In this document: positions 1 to 6,216 of the stretch, one piece after another
How positions within the stretch are numbered: the first letter of the stretch is position 1
Layout: each line of letters starts with the position of its first letter
Origin: an archaeon
GTDB lineage: Archaea > Thermoproteota > Nitrososphaeria > Nitrososphaerales > Nitrosopumilaceae
Direction: 5' to 3'
Assembly: GCA_021824845.1 (NCBI GenBank)
Contig: JAKAJY010000063.1
Span: forward strand, 1-8,608
Length of the DNA stretch: 8,608 nt
Notes under the pieces: generated by a model
Databases searched by the model: none
Told to the model about the DNA's origin: nothing
Seen by the model: only the letters and a program-made list of their open reading frames with translations
Position numbers and translations under genes: made by a program

Positions 1-420
1 CTCTGAGATGTCTGCTATTGGGTCTGCCTTTAGCTTTTCCGCAACCACGACTGTCTCTCTGAGATACGTATTGTATGCGCGCAAGGACTCGGCAAGCGCT
101 GAATAACTTGTTAGCCATTCTTGGGAGATATCTGGTTCTGTAATGCTAATTATCATGGCACGAATCTGTGATGAAGATACATCAGCAATCATGATGTAAT
201 TGTCTGGTGTGATCTGGCCTGAGATCATCTTTTCAAATTCTTCCTTGTCGGACTCTGTAATGGTTTTTTGCTGATCAATTAATGCATCAAGCTCATCTTT
301 TGGATTTGAGATGATTATCTTGGTCTGGGTGTCTTGCGGTATGAACCAAATTGAAAAGCTTGCCGCAGTAATTGCTGCAAGAACTGCCGCCGTTATGACA
401 AAGCCTTTTTTTGATTTCAA
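1..420 (-). CDS. N-terminal part of membrane-anchored protein of unknown function (partial)
   Basis: The minus strand is open from position 420 to the left edge, giving 140 codons with no stop, so only the N-terminal part is present. The proposed start is TTG (forward 418-420). No in-frame ATG was seen nearby, and a TATA-like box lies about 29 nt upstream, which fits a leaderless mRNA. The protein begins with a short basic stretch (KSKKG) followed by one hydrophobic segment at about residues 6-27, either an uncleaved signal anchor or a signal peptide. The rest is hydrophilic, acidic and probably mostly helical (for example ELDALIDQQKTITESDKEEFEKM written in pieces: ELDALIDQQK, then ITESDKEEFEKM), so it probably faces outside the cytoplasm. 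I do not recognise the family and saw no catalytic motif. It is transcribed divergently from the DUF5679 gene. The reading frame is fairly sure; the exact start and function are not. Confidence 0.7.
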   Translation of the reverse strand, partial: MKSKKGFVITAAVLAAITAASFSIWFIPQDTQTKIIISNPKDELDALIDQQKTITESDKEEFEKMISGQITPDNYIMIADVSSSQIRAMIISITEPDISQEWLTSYSALAESLRAYNTYLRETVVVAEKLKADPIADISE

Positions 421-445
421 CCTTATTTGGTAGGAAAAAATGCCG

Positions 446-453
446 CTTATAAT
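446..453 (-). promoter_or_regulatory. TATA box of the partial membrane-protein gene
   Basis: On the minus strand this reads ATTATAAG, centred about 29 nt before the TTG at 420. With archaeal box A to start-site spacing of roughly 25-30 nt, transcription would begin almost at the TTG. This supports a leaderless message and the chosen start. It is inferred from spacing and composition only. Confidence 0.45.
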
Positions 454-616
454 GCAATTGCAGTTTTGTGTGGTGGTTTTGCCGAAATTTTATGTTTTAT
501 GTCGTAATTTGGCAAAACTCGGAATTACTCCAAATTGTGTCGAAATCCGCAATGTATCCTGTATTGTAAATGTAGACTCGTCAATACTATAGTGAAATAA
601 TTTTTACCGCTTCTTG

Positions 617-624
617 CTAAATAC
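617..624 (+). promoter_or_regulatory. TATA box of the DUF5679 gene
   Basis: The sequence CTAAATAC is centred about 27 nt before the ATG at 648. That spacing predicts a transcription start at or within a base or two of the start codon, so the message would be leaderless. Box identity is inferred. Confidence 0.4.
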
Positions 625-647
625 ACGCACACTGTAAACCAGACATC

Positions 648-791
648 ATGGCTACAGCTTACTGTGTAAAATGCAGAGCAAAACGGGAAATTAAAGATCC
701 TAAAGTGACAAAGCTAAAGAATGGTCGTCCAGCTGTAAAAGGCGTTTGCCCAAAATGTGGAACTAACGTCTTTAGAATCGGCGCTCCTTAA
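648..791 (+). CDS. Small zinc-ribbon protein, DUF5679 family
   Basis: This 47-residue protein contains two CxxC knuckles: C6-x2-C9 (YCVKC) near the N-terminus and C34-x2-C37 (CPKCG) near the C-terminus. They bracket a lysine-rich middle with the family-typical sequence KNGRPAVKGVCPKCG, and the protein ends in VFRIGAP. I recognise this as the DUF5679 type, a compact four-cysteine zinc ribbon common in Thaumarchaeota and also found as a tail on some larger DNA-binding proteins. The basic composition suggests nucleic-acid or protein binding, but no function is established. It starts at ATG with a box A at leaderless spacing, and it is followed by a T-rich stretch and then the aIF2-beta gene. Frame and family are well supported; the role is unknown. 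Confidence 0.85.
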   Translation: MATAYCVKCRAKREIKDPKVTKLKNGRPAVKGVCPKCGTNVFRIGAP

Positions 792-799
792 GCTAAACC

Positions 800-813
800 A
801 CTCTTTCTTTTTG
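800..813 (+). terminator. T-rich stretch after the DUF5679 gene, possible terminator
   Basis: A pyrimidine-rich run (ACTCTTTCTTTTTG) begins about 9 nt after the DUF5679 stop codon. Archaeal RNA polymerase can terminate at T-rich tracts without a hairpin. The run is short and interrupted by C, so termination may be partial, leaving read-through into the aIF2-beta gene. Confidence 0.3.
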
Positions 814-814
814 A

Positions 815-822
815 CTTAAGCT
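815..822 (+). promoter_or_regulatory. Possible weak TATA box of the aIF2-beta gene
   Basis: CTTAAGCT is centred about 24 nt ahead of the ATG at 842, the spacing expected for a leaderless start. The more TATA-like CATATAG at 823-829 is only about 16 nt from the ATG and is therefore too close. The assignment is weak. Confidence 0.25.
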
Positions 823-841
823 CATATAGGCAGACCTGTCT

Positions 842-1273
842 ATGTCAGCATTGACCAAATCCGAATACGAAAGCCTACTAAAGAGAATTCAGGACAAGAT
901 TTCCGCAAAAAAGACAGATACTGGCGAGCGATTTGAGCTTCCATCACCAGATGTGATGTGGGAAGGCCAGCGTACCATTCTGAGAAACTTTATGGATTTT
1001 GCAAAAAAACTTCGACGAGATCCAGACAAGGTCCTGCAGTATCTGGCAAAGGAATTTGCAACTCCGGCTGAGCGAAGCGGAGACAAGGCAATCTTTGTTG
1101 GAAGGCGAGAGCCACATGACTTTGTGAGCTTACTCTCAATTTACGTCAAGGACTATCTTGAATGTCCAACCTGCAAGAGCCCAGATACCAAAGTAGAGCG
1201 AGAAAACAGAATTACATTTTTGGTCTGCGAGGCATGCGGCGCCAAATCATCACTTAAAGGTAAATACGCATAA
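842..1273 (+). CDS. Translation initiation factor aIF2, beta subunit
   Basis: aIF2 is the archaeal counterpart of eIF2. The alpha-beta-gamma heterotrimer carries initiator Met-tRNA to the small ribosomal subunit in the cytoplasm. The 143 residues match the usual length of archaeal beta subunits. In order, there is an N-terminal helix (about 3-25) that in relatives docks on the gamma subunit; a central alpha/beta domain (about 30-102) with the characteristic R-T-I-L-R-N-F and V-L-Q-Y-L-A-K-E motifs; and a C-terminal zinc ribbon with C108-x2-C111 and C129-x2-C132. The ending CGAKSSLKGKYA is a lysine-rich tail after the last knuckle. Its TAA overlaps the ATG of the DUF424 gene by one base (TAATG), implying translational coupling. 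The other two aIF2 subunit genes are not in the window, which is normal for archaea. Assignment is firm. Confidence 0.95.
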   Translation: MSALTKSEYESLLKRIQDKISAKKTDTGERFELPSPDVMWEGQRTILRNFMDFAKKLRRDPDKVLQYLAKEFATPAERSGDKAIFVGRREPHDFVSLLSIYVKDYLECPTCKSPDTKVERENRITFLVCEACGAKSSLKGKYA

Positions 1274-1569
1274 TGCGATTCTTTGTTAGAACATCGAACT
1301 ATCAAAACAGCAACATGCTGAATATGTGCGATGAAGAACTACTTGGTAGAATAGTAAAAAATGGCAATCTGCAAATCAACATCAGCAAAAGCTACTACGG
1401 ACAAAGACTGGTGGAAAAAGCCGAAGCTGAAACATTGATGAAAAACAGCTCCGTTCTGAATTTGGTCGGCAAGCAAACAATTGAAATGTCAGTTGAGCTA
1501 AACATCGGATCGAGACAAGGAGTAAAAACAATTGAGGACGTTCCTTTTCTGATTGTTTTCAAAATGTAA
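1273..1569 (+). CDS. DUF424 family protein
   Basis: This 98-residue protein fits the DUF424 family, small archaeal proteins of unknown function. Family-like elements are an N-terminal beta strand (MRFFVRTSNY), the CDEELLGR motif at about 19-26, a segment with SKSYYGQRLVEKAEAETLM, the NLVGKQTIE stretch at about 63-71, and a C-terminal VPFLIVF where most relatives have a GVPH-type ending. No transmembrane helix or catalytic signature is evident, so it is probably cytoplasmic. It starts in the stop codon of the aIF2-beta gene, so the two are almost certainly cotranscribed and coupled. This points to a translation-linked role, which remains inference. The next gene, aIF1A, appears to have its own promoter. 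Confidence 0.8.
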   Translation: MRFFVRTSNYQNSNMLNMCDEELLGRIVKNGNLQINISKSYYGQRLVEKAEAETLMKNSSVLNLVGKQTIEMSVELNIGSRQGVKTIEDVPFLIVFKM

Positions 1570-1578
1570 AGCACACAA

Positions 1579-1586
1579 TTATATAC
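1579..1586 (+). promoter_or_regulatory. TATA box of the aIF1A gene
   Basis: TTATATAC is a strong box A, centred about 26-27 nt before the TTG at 1609 and lying in the 39-nt gap after the DUF424 stop. The spacing predicts initiation at or beside the TTG, so the aIF1A message is probably leaderless. This supports the unusual start codon. Confidence 0.6.
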
Positions 1587-1608
1587 AAAAATTCTACTAT
1601 CTTAGTGA

Positions 1609-1920
1609 TTGGGAAAGCGTAAGGTTCTAAATGAAAGTGAGCTAAAAGATATTCAGCTGCCACAACAAGGCGAATTGTTGGGTAGGGTCATCAAGCTCCT
1701 CGGCAGTGATCAAGTTTTAGTAAAATGCACCGATGAGAAAACCCGACGCGGCAGAATCCGAGGAAAACTAAAGCGAAGAATTTGGATTAGAGACAATGAC
1801 GTTGTAATTATTGCACCATGGGATTTCAAACAAGACGACCGTGGTGACATCACTTGGAGATTCACACTGTCCCAAGTGGACTGGCTCAAGGCCAATGATC
1901 ACTTGCCAAAAGATTTCTAA
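1609..1920 (+). CDS. Translation initiation factor aIF1A
   Basis: aIF1A is the archaeal eIF1A homologue. It binds the small-subunit A site, helps to place the initiator tRNA and contributes to start-codon selection. The 103 residues are the normal archaeal length. A short basic N-terminal tail is followed by an S1-like OB fold (about 18-88) with the typical GELLGRVIKLLGSDQVLVKC strand pattern, the basic RGRIRGKLKRRIWI segment (residues 47-60) that contacts rRNA in relatives, and the VVIIAPWDF motif at 65-73. The start is TTG: the codon directly before it is an in-frame TGA, and the GTG at 1605 is out of frame and meets a stop within a few codons. A box A lies at leaderless distance. Rio1 follows after 20 nt and may be cotranscribed. 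Identity is firm, and the TTG start is well supported. Confidence 0.95.
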   Translation: MGKRKVLNESELKDIQLPQQGELLGRVIKLLGSDQVLVKCTDEKTRRGRIRGKLKRRIWIRDNDVVIIAPWDFKQDDRGDITWRFTLSQVDWLKANDHLPKDF

Positions 1921-1940
1921 TTGTAATATAATGGAAGAAA

Positions 1941-2735
1941 TTGTCATCTGATGATTTTTCCGGACTGGAAAATTTTGAGGACTTTGAGTCCAGATTCCGC
2001 AATGTAACGCCAAAACAAAGAAAACATACTCCGGAGGACGGGTTCAACAAAAATAAAGTCGTCAATCAAGTCCTTGACAAATCTACAATGTTTACGATGT
2101 ATGAGATGATCAACGCAAAGATAATCGCATATGTTAATGGCATAGTAAAGGCAGGCAAAGAGTCTGTCTTGTTCTGGGCAGTAGACCCGAAGGGAAAAGA
2201 TGTGGCACTAAAGGTATATCTGACTAGCACTTCGAGCTTCAAAAATCGAGCCCAATACATAGTAGGGGATCCCAGATTCTTGCACCTCAAAAAGGGAACA
2301 AGAAACTTGGTGTACCTTTGGGCAAAAAAAGAATTCCGAAACCTGATCCAGTGTGAAAAAAAAGGAATTCCTGCGGTGAGGGCAATCCATGTCTCAAAAA
2401 ACGTACTTGCAATGGATTTTGTTGGAACAAATGGAGTTCCGGCACCAACACTACACGAAACAGAAGTAGATGAAAATGACTATCATCAATTGATCCAGCT
2501 GATTGTCGATCTATACAAAAAAGCAAAACTTGTCCATGGCGATCTCTCAGAATATAATGTGTTCAAGACCGAAAATGGCCTAGTTCTGTTTGACTTTGGG
2601 TCTGCAGTTGACACAATGCACCCAAATACTCAAAACTTTCTCGAAAGAGACATTAAAAACGTGTCTTACTTTTTTGCAAAAAGAGGACTAACAGTTGAAA
2701 ATCCAGCTGATATCCTTGCCAAAATAATATCATGA
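1941..2735 (+). CDS. rio1: RIO-type serine/threonine kinase Rio1
   Basis: Rio1 is an atypical kinase/ATPase that acts late in small ribosomal subunit maturation. The 264 residues contain an acidic N-terminal tail (1-20), then the RIO fold. The shortened nucleotide loop is GKESVLF (72-78). The ATP lysine is probably K91 in ALKVY. The HGDLSEYN catalytic loop (199-206) includes D201 and N206, and the metal-binding DFG is at 218-220. The QNFLERDIKNVSYFF segment near 231-245 is typical of the RIO1 C-lobe. The chosen TTG start has an in-frame TAA four codons upstream and no in-frame ATG before M50. An out-of-frame ATG at 1931 lies 10 nt upstream, and removing one A from the AAA at 1938-1940 would join it to this frame (see findings). 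The stop overlaps the next start (ATGA). Identity is firm; the exact start is not. Confidence 0.93.
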   Translation: MSSDDFSGLENFEDFESRFRNVTPKQRKHTPEDGFNKNKVVNQVLDKSTMFTMYEMINAKIIAYVNGIVKAGKESVLFWAVDPKGKDVALKVYLTSTSSFKNRAQYIVGDPRFLHLKKGTRNLVYLWAKKEFRNLIQCEKKGIPAVRAIHVSKNVLAMDFVGTNGVPAPTLHETEVDENDYHQLIQLIVDLYKKAKLVHGDLSEYNVFKTENGLVLFDFGSAVDTMHPNTQNFLERDIKNVSYFFAKRGLTVENPADILAKIIS

Positions 2736-3301
2736 GCTTTGAGAAAATAGTAAGAATTCCAGTAGACCGTGTAGGTGCGCTTATTGGAAAGGCTGGAAAA
2801 GTAAAGTCACAAATAGAAAAAGCCTGCTTTGTCAAACTCGAAATCGATAGTGAAACTGGTGAGGTCGAAATAGTTGCCGATGGATCGGTAAGTCAGATCC
2901 AACCATTCAAGGCAACCGAACTAGTGTCAGCAATTGGTAGAGGATTTTCGCCGGAGAGTGCAATGAAATTACTAAAAGAAGAATATGTTTTACATGTGAT
3001 GGATCTTAGGGACTTTGCTGGCAAATCCCCACAACAAATTGAAAGGATAAAAGGAAGAATAATTGGAGAGGGAGGTAGGGCGAGAGTAAACATGGAGAAC
3101 CTTACTAATACTAATATCTGCGTTTACGGAAAAACAGTCTCAATCATCGGCGAGCCAATTCAAATAAAGCTGGCAGTCTCTGCAATCTCCTCAATTTCTA
3201 GTGGCAGTAGGCATGGCTCTGTATATGGAAAACTTGAGGCAAACAAGAGAAAGCAAAAGATGGACAGAATGAAGCTGTGGGAAGATAGAGATGTCGCTTA
3301 A
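2732..3301 (+). CDS. KH-domain RNA-binding protein, archaeal Pno1/Dim2 homologue
   Basis: Pno1/Dim2 binds near the 3' end of small-subunit rRNA and, in eukaryotes, acts with Rio1 and the Nob1 nuclease in final rRNA trimming. The 189 residues hold two KH modules: an N-terminal one with GKAG (19-22) in the GxxG loop and a second with GEGG (112-115) within KGRIIGEGGRARVNME. The C-terminal part contains the family-typical SSISSGSRHGSVYGKLE (about 153-169) followed by a highly basic tail (NKRKQKMDRM). It overlaps rio1 by 4 nt and Top6B by 11 nt, so it sits inside a tightly coupled operon. Pairing with rio1 is a recurrent archaeal arrangement and agrees with a shared role in 30S maturation. Domain calls are seen directly; the biological role comes from family knowledge. 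Confidence 0.9.
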   Translation: MSFEKIVRIPVDRVGALIGKAGKVKSQIEKACFVKLEIDSETGEVEIVADGSVSQIQPFKATELVSAIGRGFSPESAMKLLKEEYVLHVMDLRDFAGKSPQQIERIKGRIIGEGGRARVNMENLTNTNICVYGKTVSIIGEPIQIKLAVSAISSISSGSRHGSVYGKLEANKRKQKMDRMKLWEDRDVA

Positions 3302-5132
3302 GGAAACATTCAGTCAAATATCCCCTAGCGAGTTCTTTTATAGGAACCGAGACCTTGCCGGATTTTCAAATCCTACACGTTCACTATATACGGCAGTCAG
3401 AGAATTTGTGGAAAATGCACTTGATGCCTGTGATCAAAGGGGAATCCTACCTGATGTTCATCTAATAATCAAGGCAGTCGATCCTGAAAAACCAGACCCA
3501 AAACCGTACATTCTGACAGTAAAGGATAATGGCCCTGGAATGGATTCAAAGCAAATTCCCCTGGCCTTTGGAACAGTTCTGTATGGATCCAAATTCGGCC
3601 TAAAACAAGCAAGGGGAATGTTTGGCCTTGGTGCCACAATGGCAATACTGTACGGACAGATCACTACAAACAAGCCAGTGGTGGTATCGAGTTCTGTTGA
3701 TGGCAAGGACTCGCATGAATACTCTATGATGCTTGATATCCAAAAAAACAAGCCAGTCATAATGAAGCACACCACAAAAGAGACCGGCAAAAAGGGACTC
3801 AATGTCAGCATCACGCTAGAGGGTGACTATTCCAAGGCCGGTGCAAAAATCCGTGACTATGTGTATCAGACTTCGCTGATTACGCCATATGCTACCATAA
3901 CATTTGATGATCCAAAGGGCGAAAAATTTCACTACAAAAGAATAGTTGACACAATGCCGTCACCGCCGACCATAATCAAGCCGCACCCACACGGAGTCGA
4001 TGTTGAAACCATTCGCAGAATGATAGTTGACACTCATTATGAGATTCCAACACTTGATAATGCAATGATTGAAAAGGTTCGCAAAGAATTGGGACTTGCA
4101 AAAAAGAATCTGAACTTTGAAGGAATTATGCAGAGGGCAGAAAAAAAATGGGCCTCATTATCCAGACCCGTCCGAGTGATAATTGCACTGATGTCGTTTC
4201 TGCAAATGGATTTTGATAAGGTAATGAAGATACGAATCGACGATGTGGACTTGGCAAACAAGCACCTCACATACTGGGACTTTGGGGAATCAAAATCTGT
4301 AATGGTGGACATGCCAAAATCAAGCCAATACTATAAGCAACTTGCAAATACGGTTGCAGGCGAGTCGCTTGTGACATTTCTTACAAAACGATTCCAAAGA
4401 ATTGGACCATCTACTGCAAACAAATTTGCGGAATTTGCCAGCCTAAAACCGGAGAAAAGAATCGGCTCTTTTACCAACGATGAGCTAGTACAGCTTAGTG
4501 ATTCACTTCAAAAATATGAGGACTTTTTGTCCCCGGATCCGACTTGTCTTGCACCATTGGGCGAGGAACCACTCCGCAAAGGAATTCAGCAGTTCTTCAA
4601 GCCTGACTTTTTTGATGTCATACAAAGAAGCGCATCAGCATATTCCGGGTTTCCGTTTGTAGTGGAAATGGGAATTGCATATGGGGGTGAGATCCCCTCA
4701 GGTAAAATCAATGTCTTTAGGTTTGCAAACAGAATTCCATTGTTATATGATGAAGGAAGCGATGTTGTCTTACAGGTGGTAAATGAGACTGACTGGGGTA
4801 GATACAAGATAAAAAATGACTCACCGCTGGTTATAGTTAGCCATATCTGCTCCACCCGAATCCCATACAAGACTGTAGGCAAGGAAAACGTGGCGGACAG
4901 GCCGGAAATCGAAAAAGAACTAAAGCTGGCACTACAGTTTTTGCTAAGAAAGCTTTCGGCATACATGTCAAAGCGGGGCCTAGCCGAGGCAGAAAAGAAG
5001 AGAAGCAACCTGTATCAAAAATATCTACCACTAATTGCGCAATTTGCAACAGAGTTAGCAGGAAAGAGTAAAGAACCAGACTACAAAAAGATGATCAAGG
5101 ATTTGGGGACAAATGTCGAAGCCAAAGAATAA
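3291..5132 (+). CDS. top6B: DNA topoisomerase VI subunit B (ATPase subunit)
   Basis: Top6B is the ATP-driven clamp subunit of the type IIB topoisomerase that relaxes and decatenates DNA as an A2B2 tetramer. The GHKL ATPase domain has the N-box REFVENALDACD (37-48, with E38 and N42), the G1 motif DNGPGMD (79-85) and the lid motif GMFGLGA (109-115). An H2TH region starts near PHPHGVDVETIRRMI (231-245) and resumes at SLVTFLTKRFQRIG (359-372). The transducer domain (about 410-560) carries FVVEMGIAYGG (456-466) and the switch-lysine loop IPYKTVGKE (524-532, K527 and K531). At 613 residues it is longer than my recollection of crenarchaeal relatives (about 530). The extra length lies mainly in about 252-357 inside the H2TH region, not in a C-terminal immunoglobulin-like domain as in some euryarchaea. 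It overlaps Top6A by 20 nt. Identity is firm. Confidence 0.95.
   Translation: MSLKETFSQISPSEFFYRNRDLAGFSNPTRSLYTAVREFVENALDACDQRGILPDVHLIIKAVDPEKPDPKPYILTVKDNGPGMDSKQIPLAFGTVLYGSKFGLKQARGMFGLGATMAILYGQITTNKPVVVSSSVDGKDSHEYSMMLDIQKNKPVIMKHTTKETGKKGLNVSITLEGDYSKAGAKIRDYVYQTSLITPYATITFDDPKGEKFHYKRIVDTMPSPPTIIKPHPHGVDVETIRRMIVDTHYEIPTLDNAMIEKVRKELGLAKKNLNFEGIMQRAEKKWASLSRPVRVIIALMSFLQMDFDKVMKIRIDDVDLANKHLTYWDFGESKSVMVDMPKSSQYYKQLANTVAGESLVTFLTKRFQRIGPSTANKFAEFASLKPEKRIGSFTNDELVQLSDSLQKYEDFLSPDPTCLAPLGEEPLRKGIQQFFKPDFFDVIQRSASAYSGFPFVVEMGIAYGGEIPSGKINVFRFANRIPLLYDEGSDVVLQVVNETDWGRYKIKNDSPLVIVSHICSTRIPYKTVGKENVADRPEIEKELKLALQFLLRKLSAYMSKRGLAEAEKKRSNLYQKYLPLIAQFATELAGKSKEPDYKKMIKDLGTNVEAKE
4044..4361 (+). 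other. Top6B insertion within the H2TH region (residues about 252-357)
   Basis: From memory, crenarchaeal and plant Top6B proteins pass almost directly from the first H2TH helix (GVD-x-E-x-I-R/K) to the helix containing FL-x(3-5)-F-Q-x-I-G. Here about 105 residues intervene. The segment includes a hydrophobic helix (VIIALMSFLQ, 296-305), then DKVMKIRIDDVDLANKHL (309-326), a predicted beta hairpin (TYWDFGESKSVMVDMP, 327-342) and another helix (SSQYYKQLANTV). That order resembles the start of a tyrosine-recombinase catalytic core, but no catalytic arginine stands at the usual place. The insertion is inferred from remembered relatives, not from an alignment. Confidence 0.5.
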
Positions 5133-6216
5133 TGCAGAAAAGGTCGCAACCGCAAAGCGTGACTCGTTAATGGAATTGCTCAAAATGGAAGGAGCAAAAA
5201 TCTACAATGATCTGGAAAAAGGACAGTTCCCACAATTCTATGTGCCAAGCAGATCCGTTAGCAACATTGTATATGATAAGAAACTGCGTCAGTACATACT
5301 TGGAAAAGCCGCCGGATTGCGTAGTTCTAGAAACATGGCACAGCTTCGATCGTTTACCCAACTAATCTGGCTTGCATTTTTTGCAAACCGACTAATTCAG
5401 GAAAAAAAATCATCAACACTCAGAGATATTTACTATTCGTCTCAGGCATTTGCAATTGATTTTGAGGACCAGCCGGAATCTGATAATATTATAGTGGATC
5501 TGGAGGCAGTCCTTGCAAGGCCAAGAGAAGACCTACACATATTCCCAGAGGAGCGAAGCAGTGTCTTTGGTGATCTTACAATCGAGTATACTGTACCTGG
5601 GTATGAAGGCAGAAGGACGAACTTGTCTGATCATCCAGATGGATATTTGATTGGGCCAAGTCTTAGCACGGCAGAACTTGTTGATACCAGCGCAGAACTA
5701 GTAATTGCAATCGAAAAAGGTGGACTTTTTACCAGATTCGTTGAAGAAAAAGTAGACAAAAAATTCAAGGCAATCATCATTGATACTGCAGGCCAAGCCC
5801 CGCGTTCAACTAGGAATTTGCTAAAAAGACTAAACACACAGATGAAACTACCAGTTGTGATACTGACTGATGGGGATGTCTATGGAGAACACATTGCAAT
5901 GGTCATAAAATCCGGCTCGGCAAATGCTGCACATCTAAGGGAGCTAACAGTTCCTGATGCAAAATGGGTTGGCGTGTGGGCATCTGATATTGAAAAATAC
6001 AAGCTGCCAACCATTCCAATGACTGAATCTGACATTAAAAGAATCTATGATTTGCAAAAAGACCCAAGATACCAAGAAGGAATTTGGAAAAAGGAGCTAG
6101 AGATATTTCTTAAAATCAAAAGAAAGGCAGAACTTGAGGCCTTCTCAAAATACGGCCTGACAAACATCACAGACAAGTATCTTCCAGAAAAGCTAGAGCT
6201 AGCTAAGTCGATGTAG
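5113..6216 (+). CDS. top6A: DNA topoisomerase VI subunit A (Spo11-like DNA-cleaving subunit)
   Basis: Top6A makes the double-strand break and holds the DNA 5' ends through phosphotyrosine links; it is the archaeal relative of meiotic Spo11. The 367 residues are the usual family length. An N-terminal winged-helix (CAP-like) domain contains the catalytic motif LRDIYYSSQ (103-111), in which Y108 is the likely nucleophile and Y107 its neighbour. The Toprim domain follows, with the metal ligands E201 in AIEKGGLF and D253 and D255 in LTDGDVYG. The conserved HPDGYLIGP precedes it (174-182). The start ATG lies inside the 3' end of Top6B with a 20-nt overlap, so the subunits are translationally coupled and probably made in balance. 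The 3' end overlaps the opposing Hsp20-like gene by 14 nt, leaving no room for a dedicated terminator. Assignment is firm. Confidence 0.95.
   Translation: MSKPKNNAEKVATAKRDSLMELLKMEGAKIYNDLEKGQFPQFYVPSRSVSNIVYDKKLRQYILGKAAGLRSSRNMAQLRSFTQLIWLAFFANRLIQEKKSSTLRDIYYSSQAFAIDFEDQPESDNIIVDLEAVLARPREDLHIFPEERSSVFGDLTIEYTVPGYEGRRTNLSDHPDGYLIGPSLSTAELVDTSAELVIAIEKGGLFTRFVEEKVDKKFKAIIIDTAGQAPRSTRNLLKRLNTQMKLPVVILTDGDVYGEHIAMVIKSGSANAAHLRELTVPDAKWVGVWASDIEKYKLPTIPMTESDIKRIYDLQKDPRYQEGIWKKELEIFLKIKRKAELEAFSKYGLTNITDKYLPEKLELAKSM

Larger units (their letters stand above)
421..647. other. Divergent intergenic region, no gene seen
   Basis: This AT-rich spacer separates the leftward membrane-protein gene from the rightward DUF5679 gene. 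It carries a box A for each gene near its two ends. In the middle (about 480-600) I found no convincing ORF, tRNA, hairpin RNA or repeat, only a short 8-bp palindrome (ACTATAGT) that is unremarkable at this base composition. Confidence 0.5.

Noticed and set aside
480..600. Possible small RNA or regulatory structure in the left intergenic region
   Set aside because: No stable stem, tRNA-like fold or riboswitch-like conserved core could be made out by eye; only short, weak inverted repeats typical of AT-rich DNA.
787..822. Direct repeat CTTAAGCT (787-794 and 815-822)
   Set aside because: Only 8 bp and built on a palindromic AT-rich core; the first copy overlaps a stop codon and the second is better read as a weak box A. 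Likely chance.
3458..5049. Long minus-strand open frames opposite Top6B (70 to 140 codons)
   Set aside because: These are antisense shadows of a strongly conserved gene, with serine- and cysteine-rich nonsense composition and no promoter or recognisable domain.
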